A DNA stretch of 13,249 nt from Lysobacteraceae bacterium (GCA_017990865.1 JAGNNB010000036.1:1-13249), one strand, 5' to 3'; shown: positions 1-6,896, numbered from the stretch's first letter. The notes: generated by a model not told the origin, from the sequence alone. A program made the numbers and translations.

Positions 1-74
1 ACGACGGACCGTTCCACGGCGCATCGTCTTTCGGTGCGGTGGAACCCCGGTCGCGATGGCATCATGCGTCCACG

Positions 75-1985
75 ATGAACGAACCCGCCGACACCACGCC
101 AACCGCAAGCGAGCCCCCAGCAAGCGAGCCCCCAGCAAGCGAGCCCCCCGCAACAATATCGCCCCGTTCCGCCATGGCGCGCAAAGAGTGGCAGGTGCTG
201 CGGGACTTGATGCCCTATCTGCGGCCGTTCGCGGGTCGCATCCTGTTCGCGCTGGGCTTGGTGATCCTCGGCAAACTGACCAATCTGGCGGTGCCGCTGG
301 CGCTGAAGCGTTTGGTCGATGCTCTCGGCGTGCAGAACGCGCCGCTGGCCTTGACCCTGCCGGTCGCGTTGCTGCTGGCCTACGGCGCCTCGCGCGTCGC
401 CACCACGCTGCTGACCGAACTGCGGCAGATCGTGTTCGCGCGGGTGATGGCGCGGGTCTCGCGCAAAGTCACTTTGCAAGTCTTCCGGCATCTGCACGCG
501 CTGTCGTTGCGATTCCATCTCGCGCGCCGCACCGGCGGCGTCTCCCGCGACATCGAACGCGGCGGCAGCGCGATCTCCGATCTGCTCGATTGGACGATCT
601 ACACCATCTTGCCGACGCTGTTCGAAGTCGTACTCGTGACGGTGTTTCTCGTGTGGATGTACGACTGGGGATTCGCGGCGATCGCGATTCTCACCCTGAT
701 CGCCTATGCCGCCTACACCTTCCGAATCACCGAATGGCGCACACGTTACTACCGCGCCTCGGTCGAAGCCGATACCAAAGCCAACGAGTGCGCGGTGGAC
801 TCGTTGCTGAACTACGAAACCGTGAAGTATTTCGGCAACGAAGAACACGAGGCGCGCCGCTACGACAGCAGCCTGATGCGCATGGAAGAAGCGCAGGTGA
901 TGTCGCGCAAAACTCTCGGTGTGCTCAATCTCGGTCAAGCGCTGATGATTTCCGTCGGCGTGACCGCGATGATGTGGCGCGCCGCGGCCGGCGTGGTGGC
1001 CGGCACGATGAGTCTGGGCGATCTGGTGCTGGTCAACGCCGTATTGCTGCAGTTGTCGGCGCCGTTGAACTTGCTCGGCATGATGTATCGCGAGGTGAAG
1101 CAGGCGTTCACCAATCTCGAACGCCTGTTCGGTTTGCTGGAAGAACCGCAGGACGTGCGCGACCGCGACAATGCCGTCGAATTGCGTCCGGGGCCGCCGG
1201 ACATCCGCTTCGAACGCGTGCGCTTCGGTTACGACCCGCGCCGCGAGATATTGAAGGGGATCGATTTCTCGGTGCCTGCAGGCGGCACCGTCGCCGTGGT
1301 CGGGCATTCGGGGTCGGGCAAATCGACGTTGGCGCGTTTGCTCTATCGTTTCTACGACATCGACGGCGGCGCGATTTCGATTCGCGCGCCTGGGGACGAA
1401 GCGCGCGATATCCGCGACGTGACCCAGGCCTCGCTGCGCGGCGCGATCGCGATCGTGCCGCAGGACACGGTGCTGTTCAACGACACGATTTTCTACAACA
1501 TTCTGTACGGCCGCCCCGACGCGACGCGCGAGGAGGTCGAGGATGCCGCGCGAGCGGCGCATATCCACGACCGCATCCTCGGCTTTCCCGACGGCTACGA
1601 GACCGAAGTGGGCGAGCGCGGTTTGAAACTGTCCGGCGGCGAGAAACAGCGCGTCGCCATCGCCCGCGCGCTTTTGAAAAACCCGGCGATCCTGATTTTC
1701 GACGAGGCGACTTCTGCGCTGGATTCCAAGTCGGAACAAGCGATCCAGGCCGAACTCGACCGCATCGCGCAAGGACGCACGACCGTCGTGATCGCGCATC
1801 GCCTGTCGACGGTGATGAACGCCGACGAGATTCTGGTGATGGATCAGGGCGAAATCGTCGAGCGCGGACGCCATGCCGAACTGCTCGCCCGCGACGGACA
1901 TTACGCGGCGATGTGGCGGCTGCAACAACAAGAGCGCAGCGAGGCGGCGATCGAAGGGGCCATCGAGGGCGCAATCGAGGCCTGA
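75..1985 (+). CDS. Atm1/ABCB7-type ABC exporter, fused permease-ATPase half-transporter
   Basis: Inner-membrane half ABC exporter expected to work as a homodimer; the Atm1 family exports glutathione-linked or metal/sulfur compounds. Numbering from the ATG at 75 (636 aa): a proline-rich cytosolic tail (1-33), hydrophobic membrane segments at about 55-82, 92-115, 175-215 and 300-350, then the nucleotide-binding domain. The motif NYETVKYFGNE (246-256) in the substrate-cavity region is characteristic of Atm1/ABCB6/ABCB7. The ATPase has Walker A GHSGSGKST (410-418), signature LSGGEKQR (from 519), Walker B ILIFDEATSALD (from 539, Asp543/Glu544) and the switch His575. All catalytic residues are intact. 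A GTG in frame at 39 would add 12 residues; the ATG at 75 is preferred, although neither has a clear ribosome-binding site. The gene stands alone on the plus strand and converges with rtcB. The substrate is not readable from sequence. Confidence 0.93.
   Translation: MNEPADTTPTASEPPASEPPASEPPATISPRSAMARKEWQVLRDLMPYLRPFAGRILFALGLVILGKLTNLAVPLALKRLVDALGVQNAPLALTLPVALLLAYGASRVATTLLTELRQIVFARVMARVSRKVTLQVFRHLHALSLRFHLARRTGGVSRDIERGGSAISDLLDWTIYTILPTLFEVVLVTVFLVWMYDWGFAAIAILTLIAYAAYTFRITEWRTRYYRASVEADTKANECAVDSLLNYETVKYFGNEEHEARRYDSSLMRMEEAQVMSRKTLGVLNLGQALMISVGVTAMMWRAAAGVVAGTMSLGDLVLVNAVLLQLSAPLNLLGMMYREVKQAFTNLERLFGLLEEPQDVRDRDNAVELRPGPPDIRFERVRFGYDPRREILKGIDFSVPAGGTVAVVGHSGSGKSTLARLLYRFYDIDGGAISIRAPGDEARDIRDVTQASLRGAIAIVPQDTVLFNDTIFYNILYGRPDATREEVEDAARAAHIHDRILGFPDGYETEVGERGLKLSGGEKQRVAIARALLKNPAILIFDEATSALDSKSEQAIQAELDRIAQGRTTVVIAHRLSTVMNADEILVMDQGEIVERGRHAELLARDGHYAAMWRLQQQERSEAAIEGAIEGAIEA
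106..150 (+). repeat. Three 15-bp tandem repeats encoding ASEPP x3
   Basis: The unit CAAGCGAGCCCCCAG occurs at 106-120 and 121-135 without change, and at 136-150 with its last bases altered. It encodes three Ala-Ser-Glu-Pro-Pro repeats in the disordered N-terminal tail of the ABC exporter. Because the unit is a multiple of 3, slippage would lengthen or shorten the tail without a frameshift. Confidence 0.9.
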
Positions 1986-2004
1986 CCGCTGCGGCACCGT
2001 TCAA

Positions 2005-2059
2005 CAAAAAACGCCGCGCGGATGCGCGGCGTCGGTGGAAGCGCGAGGCAACGCCTCGC
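2005..2059 (-). terminator. Rho-independent terminator after rtcB
   Basis: Reading the minus strand after the rtcB stop, there is first a 7-bp hairpin (2059-2043, GCGAGGC/GCCTCGC with a 3-nt loop), then a perfect 9-bp hairpin (2032-2011, ACGCCGCGC arms, 4-nt loop) followed directly by a T-run (2011-2006). The T-run lies only on the minus-strand side, so this ends the rtcB transcript. Nothing equivalent serves the plus-strand ABC gene. Confidence 0.85.
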
Positions 2060-2071
2060 AAACGTTGGTCC

Positions 2072-3289
<1,218 letters not shown>

Positions 3290-3340
3290 GGCGGGGTTCC
3301 ATGCGCGGCCCGAATGCGGGCGACGCGAGTTTCGAAGTGT

Positions 3341-3372
3341 AAGCGATGAGTGAAAGCGATGAGTGAAAGCGA
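3341..3372. repeat. 13-bp tandem repeat in the rtcB upstream spacer
   Basis: AAGCGATGAGTGA occurs at 3341-3353 and 3354-3366, followed by a partial third copy (AAGCGA, 3367-3372). It lies in the 109-bp spacer between the unknown gene and rtcB. No hairpin or promoter is obvious there. Confidence 0.8.
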
Positions 3373-3398
3373 ATAGGCGTCGAAACGCCGCCATCGCA

Positions 3399-4172
3399 TC
3401 ACGCATCGTCGTTGAAAAGGCCGTGCTGCCGCAGCTCGTGCGAGCTGAGTTGGCGCTTGCTGCGGGCGTAGACATTCGGGTTGCCGAACAGATCGTCGCT
3501 GCTGGCGATGCCTTTCGTCGCGTATTGGCGGGGACAACGATCCACCGGCAGTTTTCGTAATGCGTCGATGCGCAGCTCAAGCATCGCTTCGTTCGTGATC
3601 GCGGACAACTCGACCCGATACCAGACGCCAGCGATGCGATGCAGTTGCGTGTTCTCGCCGAGAATCCGGCGATCCTCGCGTGCGCCTTCGCGCGTCGCGC
3701 GAAGATGAGCGTGCCGTTCCCGGTCGTAGTCGCGCCGGGCTCGAATCCTGCCTTCGTTGACGCACAGCAAGCCGTGACGAGGATGGACGTAGAACTCGGG
3801 CGTCCAGCAGTTCGCCAGCGGAACGTGCCCGCGCCAACGGCCGTCGATCTGCAGCTCACCGCCGACGTCGTAAACGCGAATCGCGACGAAGTCCTCCAAA
3901 TGCTGGTGGATATGCCGCTGCACGGTGTTGCGACGATCAATGCCGGCGCAGATGTCCGAAAACACCTTGTCCCACGGCCGCCCGACCTGCGAAGCCAAGT
4001 AGCGTCGCAGCGGCGCCAGATTCTCATTCAAGTCTTTTCGGCAACGATGGCGCCGACGCAGACCTTCCTGCCGCGGCGAATCGTCCAAATCGATCGGTGC
4101 GGAGTCTTCTCCGCGCATGCCGCCGCTGCGGCGCGGCCGCTCGACGATCACTTTGTACATGTCCGCGCGCAT
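3399..4172 (-). CDS. RtcB-linked protein of unknown function
   Basis: I cannot assign a function to this 257-aa protein. It is basic and has no signal peptide or membrane segment, so it is probably cytosolic. Its ends look like recurrent family motifs: the N-terminal MYKVIVERPRR (5-15), LRRYLASQVGRPWDKVF (55-71), an HIHQHLEDFV helix (88-97), PEFYVHPRHGLLCVNEGRI (125-143), WYRVEL (184-189) and the C-terminal YARSKRQLSSHELRQHGL (235-252). I recall similar motifs in conserved bacterial hypothetical proteins, but cannot verify this here. The many Arg/Lys and conserved His/Trp residues would suit RNA binding, which is inference only. A GGAG lies 9 nt before the ATG at 4172. It sits between slipin (117 bp upstream) and rtcB (109 bp downstream) on the same strand, which implies a role in the same RNA-repair pathway. 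Confidence 0.85.
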   Translation of the reverse strand: MRADMYKVIVERPRRSGGMRGEDSAPIDLDDSPRQEGLRRRHRCRKDLNENLAPLRRYLASQVGRPWDKVFSDICAGIDRRNTVQRHIHQHLEDFVAIRVYDVGGELQIDGRWRGHVPLANCWTPEFYVHPRHGLLCVNEGRIRARRDYDRERHAHLRATREGAREDRRILGENTQLHRIAGVWYRVELSAITNEAMLELRIDALRKLPVDRCPRQYATKGIASSDDLFGNPNVYARSKRQLSSHELRQHGLFNDDA

Positions 4173-4213
4173 GGCGTGACGCTCCGCTTTAAGAAATTCG
4201 TTCGAGTCGCTTG

Positions 4214-4236
4214 TTCGAGAAAGCTTTCGAGAAAGC
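4214..4236. repeat. Short direct repeat between slipin and the unknown gene
   Basis: TTCGAGAAAGC occurs at 4214-4224 and 4226-4236, with a 12-bp period. Minor feature in the 117-bp intercistronic spacer. Confidence 0.6.
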
Positions 4237-4260
4237 GTTCGGGTTGGGTAGTTCAGAGGT

Positions 4261-4286
4261 GCGCGACCGGTTCCTTCCGGCCGCGC
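4261..4286 (-). other. Hairpin just after the slipin stop codon
   Basis: GCGCG and CCGG arms separated by one A:C mismatch form a 9-bp stem with a 6-nt loop, starting 3 nt past the slipin stop. No T-run follows, so it is more likely an mRNA-stabilising or attenuating intercistronic hairpin than a full terminator. Confidence 0.5.
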
Positions 4287-4289
4287 GGG

Positions 4290-5414
4290 TTACGGTTTGA
4301 TATTCACCAACTGCTTCAGCACGCCGTCCAGGCCGCCGAACACGGTGAGTTTGTCGATCTTCTCGACGATCTTCTCCAGCGCTTCGAGTTCCTTCAAACG
4401 CATCAGCACCGGGCTTTCGTCGATCAATTTCGCGGTGTTGAGCAGGGAACGCGCGGCGTTCGCCTCCTCGCGACGGCGGATGACGTTGGCCTGCGCCGAC
4501 TTCTCCGCCTGCACCACGCCGTTGAGGATCTCGCGCATCTCGCCCGGCAGGATCACGTCCTTCACGCCGACGCCGAGCACCTCGACGCCGAAGGCTTCCG
4601 CCTTGCCGCGCACGTAGCCGAAGATATCGCCGTCGAGCGAGGCCTTGTCGCCGAGCAATTCGTCGAGCGTCTTGGCGGAGACCGCTTTGCGCAAGCCGTA
4701 CTGCAACTCGCGGTAGACCTGCTCGCCGGACTTCGCCACCTTAGTGCGCGACGCGACCGCATCGACGACGCGCACGCTCGCGGCCAGGTTCACGCGCAAC
4801 GACACCTTGTCGCGGGTCAACAGCTCCTGACCGGCCACTTCGACCGCCTGCACGCGCAAGTCGACGGTATCGATCGTCACGTTCTTCTGGAAGTTCCAGA
4901 AGGCGTAGCTGCCCGGGTCGAGCGTGCGCACGAAACGGCCGTCGACGAACAGCAAGCCGACGAATTCGCTGGGCACATCCGCGACCGCGGCGACGCGCGC
5001 GAGCGCCCCGAGCTGACGCAAACGCTTGGCGACGTCCGCGCGGACCTCGAGGTCCTGCGGCAACGTCAAACGTTCGATCTCCACGCGTACCGGCGCGCGC
5101 CAGTACAGACGACGCGTACCCGGGAGCAAGAGATCTTCGAGCTTGCCGCTCTTCGACACCAAACCGACTTCGTCGGTGCCGACGTCGCCGAGCACGAAGT
5201 GCGCGTCGAGTTTGTCGCCGAGCGCAGAGATCAACGTGTCGACATCGTTGCCGGCGTATTCCGGCTTGGCGACGTTGTGCACGGCGATCTCCAAACGACC
5301 GAACGGATCGTTGAATTTGTAAACGCCGGGATCGAGCGCACGTTCGAACCTGCGGTCGCGATACACCAGGCCGCGTTCGCCGTCGCCGATCACGACCCTC
5401 TTTTTCCAGAACAT
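4290..5414 (-). CDS. Slipin-type SPFH/band-7 protein
   Basis: 374-aa member of the SPFH (stomatin/prohibitin/flotillin/HflK) superfamily. These proteins form membrane-associated oligomeric scaffolds, and slipins are known neighbours of RNA-repair genes. The SPFH core spans about 150-305: GLLFVDGRFVRTLDPGSYAF, then IDTVDLRVQAVEV, LTRDKVSLRVNLAASVRV and the ILPGEMREILNGVVQAEKSA helix (288-307), followed by a charged helix to about 352. It lacks an obvious N-terminal transmembrane segment, unlike classical stomatins. Residues 15-34 (GLVYRDRRFERALDPGVYKF) resemble 153-172, so the N-terminal half looks like a degenerate second copy of the module. The start at 5414 has a strong AAGGAGA ribosome-binding site; the open frame runs further upstream through non-coding sequence. 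It is the first protein gene downstream of the tRNA-like pair. Confidence 0.9.
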   Translation of the reverse strand: MFWKKRVVIGDGERGLVYRDRRFERALDPGVYKFNDPFGRLEIAVHNVAKPEYAGNDVDTLISALGDKLDAHFVLGDVGTDEVGLVSKSGKLEDLLLPGTRRLYWRAPVRVEIERLTLPQDLEVRADVAKRLRQLGALARVAAVADVPSEFVGLLFVDGRFVRTLDPGSYAFWNFQKNVTIDTVDLRVQAVEVAGQELLTRDKVSLRVNLAASVRVVDAVASRTKVAKSGEQVYRELQYGLRKAVSAKTLDELLGDKASLDGDIFGYVRGKAEAFGVEVLGVGVKDVILPGEMREILNGVVQAEKSAQANVIRRREEANAARSLLNTAKLIDESPVLMRLKELEALEKIVEKIDKLTVFGGLDGVLKQLVNIKP

Positions 5415-5812
5415 CGGGGGTTCTCCTTTCGATAAGGCTCTGGTGGTCCGATTCGCATGGGATGAGAACACCGCGCGGGGAATCGGTCGCCGCGGGTTCG
5501 ATCGCATCGCAATCGAAATCGAGATCAAAAATCGCAATCGCGATGCGAGAGAGAAGGTGGAAACGCCTCCGACACCGAGGTCGCGGAACCCGCGCGCGCT
5601 TCGCGCGGGAGCGGCCGCTTCGTCGTCGCACGCGATGCTTTGCGCGCGACGCTTCCGTTGCCGATCCGTGCGCATCGAGGACGCGGATCCGGCGGCATCG
5701 CCGCTGCGTCGTTCCCGCCGCGATGCGCCGTAGCGCGTCGCGACGAACACGCCGCAAGAGGCGTTTCCGTTGGCGGGACTTGCGTCCCGGGGTGACATGA
5801 CGTGACAGGTCA
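5415..5812 (-). other. Structured non-coding stretch between the tRNA-like pair and slipin
   Basis: 398 bases with no convincing gene; the in-frame extension of slipin here is Arg/Ser-rich and unlike protein. Reading the minus strand just after tRNA-like 2, three hairpins follow one another: 5814-5796 (CATGAC arms, overlapping the CCA end), 5789-5774 (CGGGAC/GTCCCG closing a GCAA tetraloop) and 5764-5749 (ACGCC/GGCGT). A stronger 8-bp hairpin lies at 5609-5589 (CCCGCGCG arms). Nearer to slipin the sequence is a looser run of ATCGCAATCG-like repeats (5510-5540). It could be a 3' extension of the tRNA-like transcript, a processing region or a long slipin leader. Confidence 0.55.
5421..5429 (-). 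promoter_or_regulatory. Ribosome-binding site deciding the slipin start
   Basis: The minus strand reads AAAGGAGAA, with GGAG 8 nt before the ATG at 5414. It is one of the strongest Shine-Dalgarno sequences in the window and fixes the slipin start against the much longer open frame. Confidence 0.85.
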
Positions 5813-5886
5813 TGGTTTTTGGAGCGGGAGTCGAACCCGCAACGCTGATATCCAAAATCAGTGCCTAACCGATAGGCGGTCCAAAA
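5813..5886 (-). tRNA. tRNA-like gene 2: Gln-like body, UGG anticodon
   Basis: A 74-nt cloverleaf folds cleanly: acceptor TTTTGGA/TCCAAAA (7 perfect pairs), D arm GCC/GGC with G18-G19 in the loop, anticodon stem CTGAT/ATCAG, loop TTTGGAT, a 4-nt variable loop, T arm GCGGG/CCCGC with a normal TTCGACT loop, A73 and an encoded CCA. The anticodon reads UGG (Pro), but the short D arm and the UUU..AU loop frame resemble tRNA-Gln, and position 37 is A where Pro tRNAs carry G. Position 8 is C instead of the near-universal U. The acceptor is unusually A/T-rich. It starts 3 nt after tRNA-like 1 ends. A gene caller may label it tRNA-Pro(TGG); ordinary decoding use looks doubtful. Confidence 0.8.
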
Positions 5887-5889
5887 CAA

Positions 5890-5962
5890 ACGACGTGCCG
5901 GAATCGAACCGGCGACCCGCGAAGGTTCAGTTCGCTGCTCTACCCGACTGAGCTACCGTCAT
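5890..5962 (-). tRNA. tRNA-like gene 1: GAA (Phe-type) anticodon, no CCA
   Basis: A 73-nt cloverleaf: acceptor ATGACGG/ACGTCGT with six pairs (one G:T) and a G:A mismatch at 7:66, U8-A9, D arm GCTC/GAGC with G18-G19, anticodon stem GCGAA/TTCGC, loop CTGAACC, variable GGGTC, T arm GCCGG/CCGGC with loop TTCGATT. The core contacts (G15-C48, T-loop, U33) are kept. The anticodon is GAA (Phe), but position 37 is C, where a purine is expected, and position 73 is T followed by TTG instead of CCA. It does not resemble a housekeeping tRNA-Phe. It could be a degenerate tRNA, but the intact stems argue for selection on tRNA shape. Confidence 0.75.
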
Positions 5963-6306
5963 CGAGAAACACCCGCGCATCGCCTCGGACATACGCCACG
6001 GCAGAGCCGCGCGCACCGGATGGGCGAGAAACCCATACCGCAAGAAAACGTGCGATGGATGCTTCGCATTGCCGGCTGCGAACAACCGGCAATTCGTATG
6101 CGCACGCATTCCCCGTCGCCACCCGCACCGAGCATCGCGGCGCAGCGCTTTCGCGCCTCCAGGCGGATATCCGCGACAGCGACGACCCGCGCTCGGACTT
6201 CGATGTCCGGACGTTCGCGCTGGATGCTGCGGAGCGGAAAACACGTGAGCGAAACCGTTCGCGACGCGGATATCCGCGCGCGTGCATGGAATTCCTTTGC
6301 GAACGC
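5963..6306 (-). other. Non-coding region upstream of the tRNA-like pair
   Basis: About 340 bases without a supportable gene; the long open frames on both strands here are Arg-rich artefacts of high GC. It should hold the promoter of the RNA-repair island. Besides the twin palindromes described separately, it has an inverted repeat at 6068-6093 (ATTGCCGG arms, extendable through TG/CA around a 4-nt loop) and a small one at 6020-6036. I found no good -35/-10 pair close to 5962. Confidence 0.6.
6163..6277. promoter_or_regulatory. Two identical 12-bp palindromes, possible operator pair
   Basis: GCGGATATCCGC occurs at 6163-6174 and again at 6266-6277, start-to-start distance 103 bp; the second is part of a 14-bp perfect palindrome (6265-6278). 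Both lie between the terminator of the 46-aa gene and the tRNA-like pair, that is, in the presumed control region of the RNA-repair island. Repeated perfect dyads of this size suit a dimeric regulator, but no regulator gene is in the window. Confidence 0.45.
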
Positions 6307-6345
6307 GAAAAGAAAAACGCCCCCGGATGGGTATCCGAGGGCGTT
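6307..6345 (-). terminator. Rho-independent terminator of the 46-aa gene
   Basis: On the minus strand a 13-position stem (6345-6316; AACGCCC and CGGAT segments, one C:A mismatch, 4-nt loop) is followed by a T-rich tail (TTTCTTTT, 6314-6307). This is a textbook minus-strand terminator and shows that a minus-strand transcript ends here, upstream of the tRNA-like pair. Confidence 0.85.
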
Positions 6346-6354
6346 CGCGGTCCT

Positions 6355-6379
6355 CGGAGATCGGGGCGGCCGATCTCCG
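6355..6379 (-). other. 10-bp hairpin before the terminator
   Basis: CGGAGATCGG (6355-6364) and CCGATCTCCG (6370-6379) pair perfectly around a 5-nt loop. It sits in the 3' untranslated region between the stop of the 46-aa gene and its terminator, making a tandem hairpin end. Confidence 0.7.
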
Positions 6380-6397
6380 GAACGGAATCGGTCGTGG

Positions 6398-6538
6398 TTA
6401 GTCGTTGCCCGAATGCAGGCGTTCGGGGCAGTTGCGCCCGAAGCATGCCTGTCGTTTGTCGAATGTCGCGCGCGCGTCGGCATCGCGCTGCAGGCGCGAG
6501 ATGTCGAGCGATTTGGCGGCGAAACGAGCGGAAATCAT
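6398..6538 (-). CDS. Small hypothetical protein, 46 aa
   Basis: I do not recognise this protein. It reads MISARFAAKSLDISRL then QRDADARATFDKRQ and ends CFGRNCPERLHSGND. It is basic, has two cysteines (32, 37) spaced C-x4-C, and has no signal peptide or membrane segment. Support for a real gene: third codon positions are mostly G/C, the amino-acid mix is sensible and not Arg-flooded like the overlapping longer frames, and it is followed by a hairpin plus a strong rho-independent terminator on the same strand, with a plausible promoter upstream. No clear Shine-Dalgarno precedes the ATG, which is the main weakness. The C-x4-C spacing is too little to call a metal site. Confidence 0.55.
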   Translation of the reverse strand: MISARFAAKSLDISRLQRDADARATFDKRQACFGRNCPERLHSGND

Positions 6539-6597
6539 GGAGTTCTACGTGAGTTCTGTGGAAAGGAAAAAACGGCAGCGATTTGCTGTGGGCGCGA

Positions 6598-6626
6598 AAG
6601 TTACACCCGTCTTTTACGAAAAGCAA
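6598..6626 (-). promoter_or_regulatory. Possible sigma-70 promoter of the 46-aa gene
   Basis: The minus strand has TTGCTT (6626-6621), a 17-bp spacer and TAACTT (6603-6598). Each box matches three of six consensus positions with ideal spacing, in a locally A/T-richer segment. It would give an untranslated leader of about 50 nt before the ATG at 6538. Confidence 0.35.
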
Positions 6627-6666
6627 ACACTTTTTCGCGCGCATTCGTCGGGCCGACGAGCGGCAC

Positions 6667-6714
6667 GCTCGCATACGCGCACGTATGCGAGCACATATAC
6701 GAGCACGTATGTGC
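6667..6714. repeat. Two adjacent palindromes built on CATACG/CGTATG
   Basis: 6667-6692 is an 11-bp perfect stem (GCTCGCATACG arms, CGCA loop). It overlaps by two bases a second dyad at 6691-6714 (GCAC and ATACG arms, a two-base bulge, AGCA loop). The two share the CGTATG core and look like diverged copies of one palindrome. Neither has a T-run. Confidence 0.65.
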
Positions 6715-6835
6715 GCACCGATGGGCGATGGAGGCTGGAAGGTTTCGCGAATCGGTTTGCGATGTTGCGATCGAATGAGGTTCGCGTCTCGTCGAGCGCA
6801 ATGCGCGCTCGACGATCAAACGCCGCGCACGACGA

Positions 6836-6863
6836 CGCGCGGGCGGCCGAAGCCACCCGCGCG
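6836..6863 (-). terminator. Strong hairpin downstream of the fasciclin gene
   Basis: An 8-bp CGCGCGGG/CCCGCGCG stem, one mismatch and a GGC/GCC extension close a loop that reads cUUCGg on the minus strand, a very stable tetraloop. It lies 34 nt past the fasciclin stop. There is no T-run, so it could be a Rho-assisted end or an RNA-stabilising 3' structure. Confidence 0.5.
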
Positions 6864-6896
6864 CGTTGCGTTGTCGCGATCCGATACCTTTCGCGT

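Larger units (their letters stand above)
6539..6896 (-). other. Non-coding stretch between the 46-aa gene and the fasciclin gene
   Basis: 358 bases without a gene. It contains the possible promoter of the 46-aa gene (6598-6626), two adjacent palindromic hairpins (6667-6714), a 10-bp hairpin at 6790-6814 (CGTCGAGCGC/GCGCTCGACG, 5-nt loop) and the hairpin at the end of the fasciclin gene (6836-6863). The overlapping open frames here are low-complexity and not convincing. Confidence 0.6.

Noticed and set aside
11..45. Hairpin upstream of the ABC gene (GTTCCAC/GTGGAAC with inner CGCA/TGCG)
   Set aside because: No T-run and no view of the upstream gene; could be a terminator remnant, a leader structure or chance.
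3290..4027. Upstream in-frame extension of rtcB to 651 aa
   Set aside because: It lies in another frame over the unknown gene and shows no RtcB similarity; RtcB is complete from 3289.
3639..5435. 598-aa plus-strand open frame opposite the unknown gene and slipin
   Set aside because: Antisense shadow of two well-supported minus-strand genes, with no domain of its own.
5415..5855. In-frame N-terminal extension of slipin (would make a 521-aa protein)
   Set aside because: It would run through tRNA-like 2 and hairpins, has Ser/Arg-rich non-protein composition, and the ATG at 5414 has a strong ribosome-binding site.
6038..6056. Sigma-54-like site on the minus strand (TCGCACG...CTTGCG) upstream of the tRNA-like pair
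   Set aside because: It is attractive because rtcBA operons are often sigma-54 controlled, but the GG element is CG and the spacing to GC is one base too long; sigma-54 spacing is strict.
5940..6778. Long open frames on both strands in the 5940-6780 region
   Set aside because: Arg-rich, no motifs, mutually overlapping, and they cross a clear terminator and a tRNA-like gene; typical spurious frames in GC-rich DNA.
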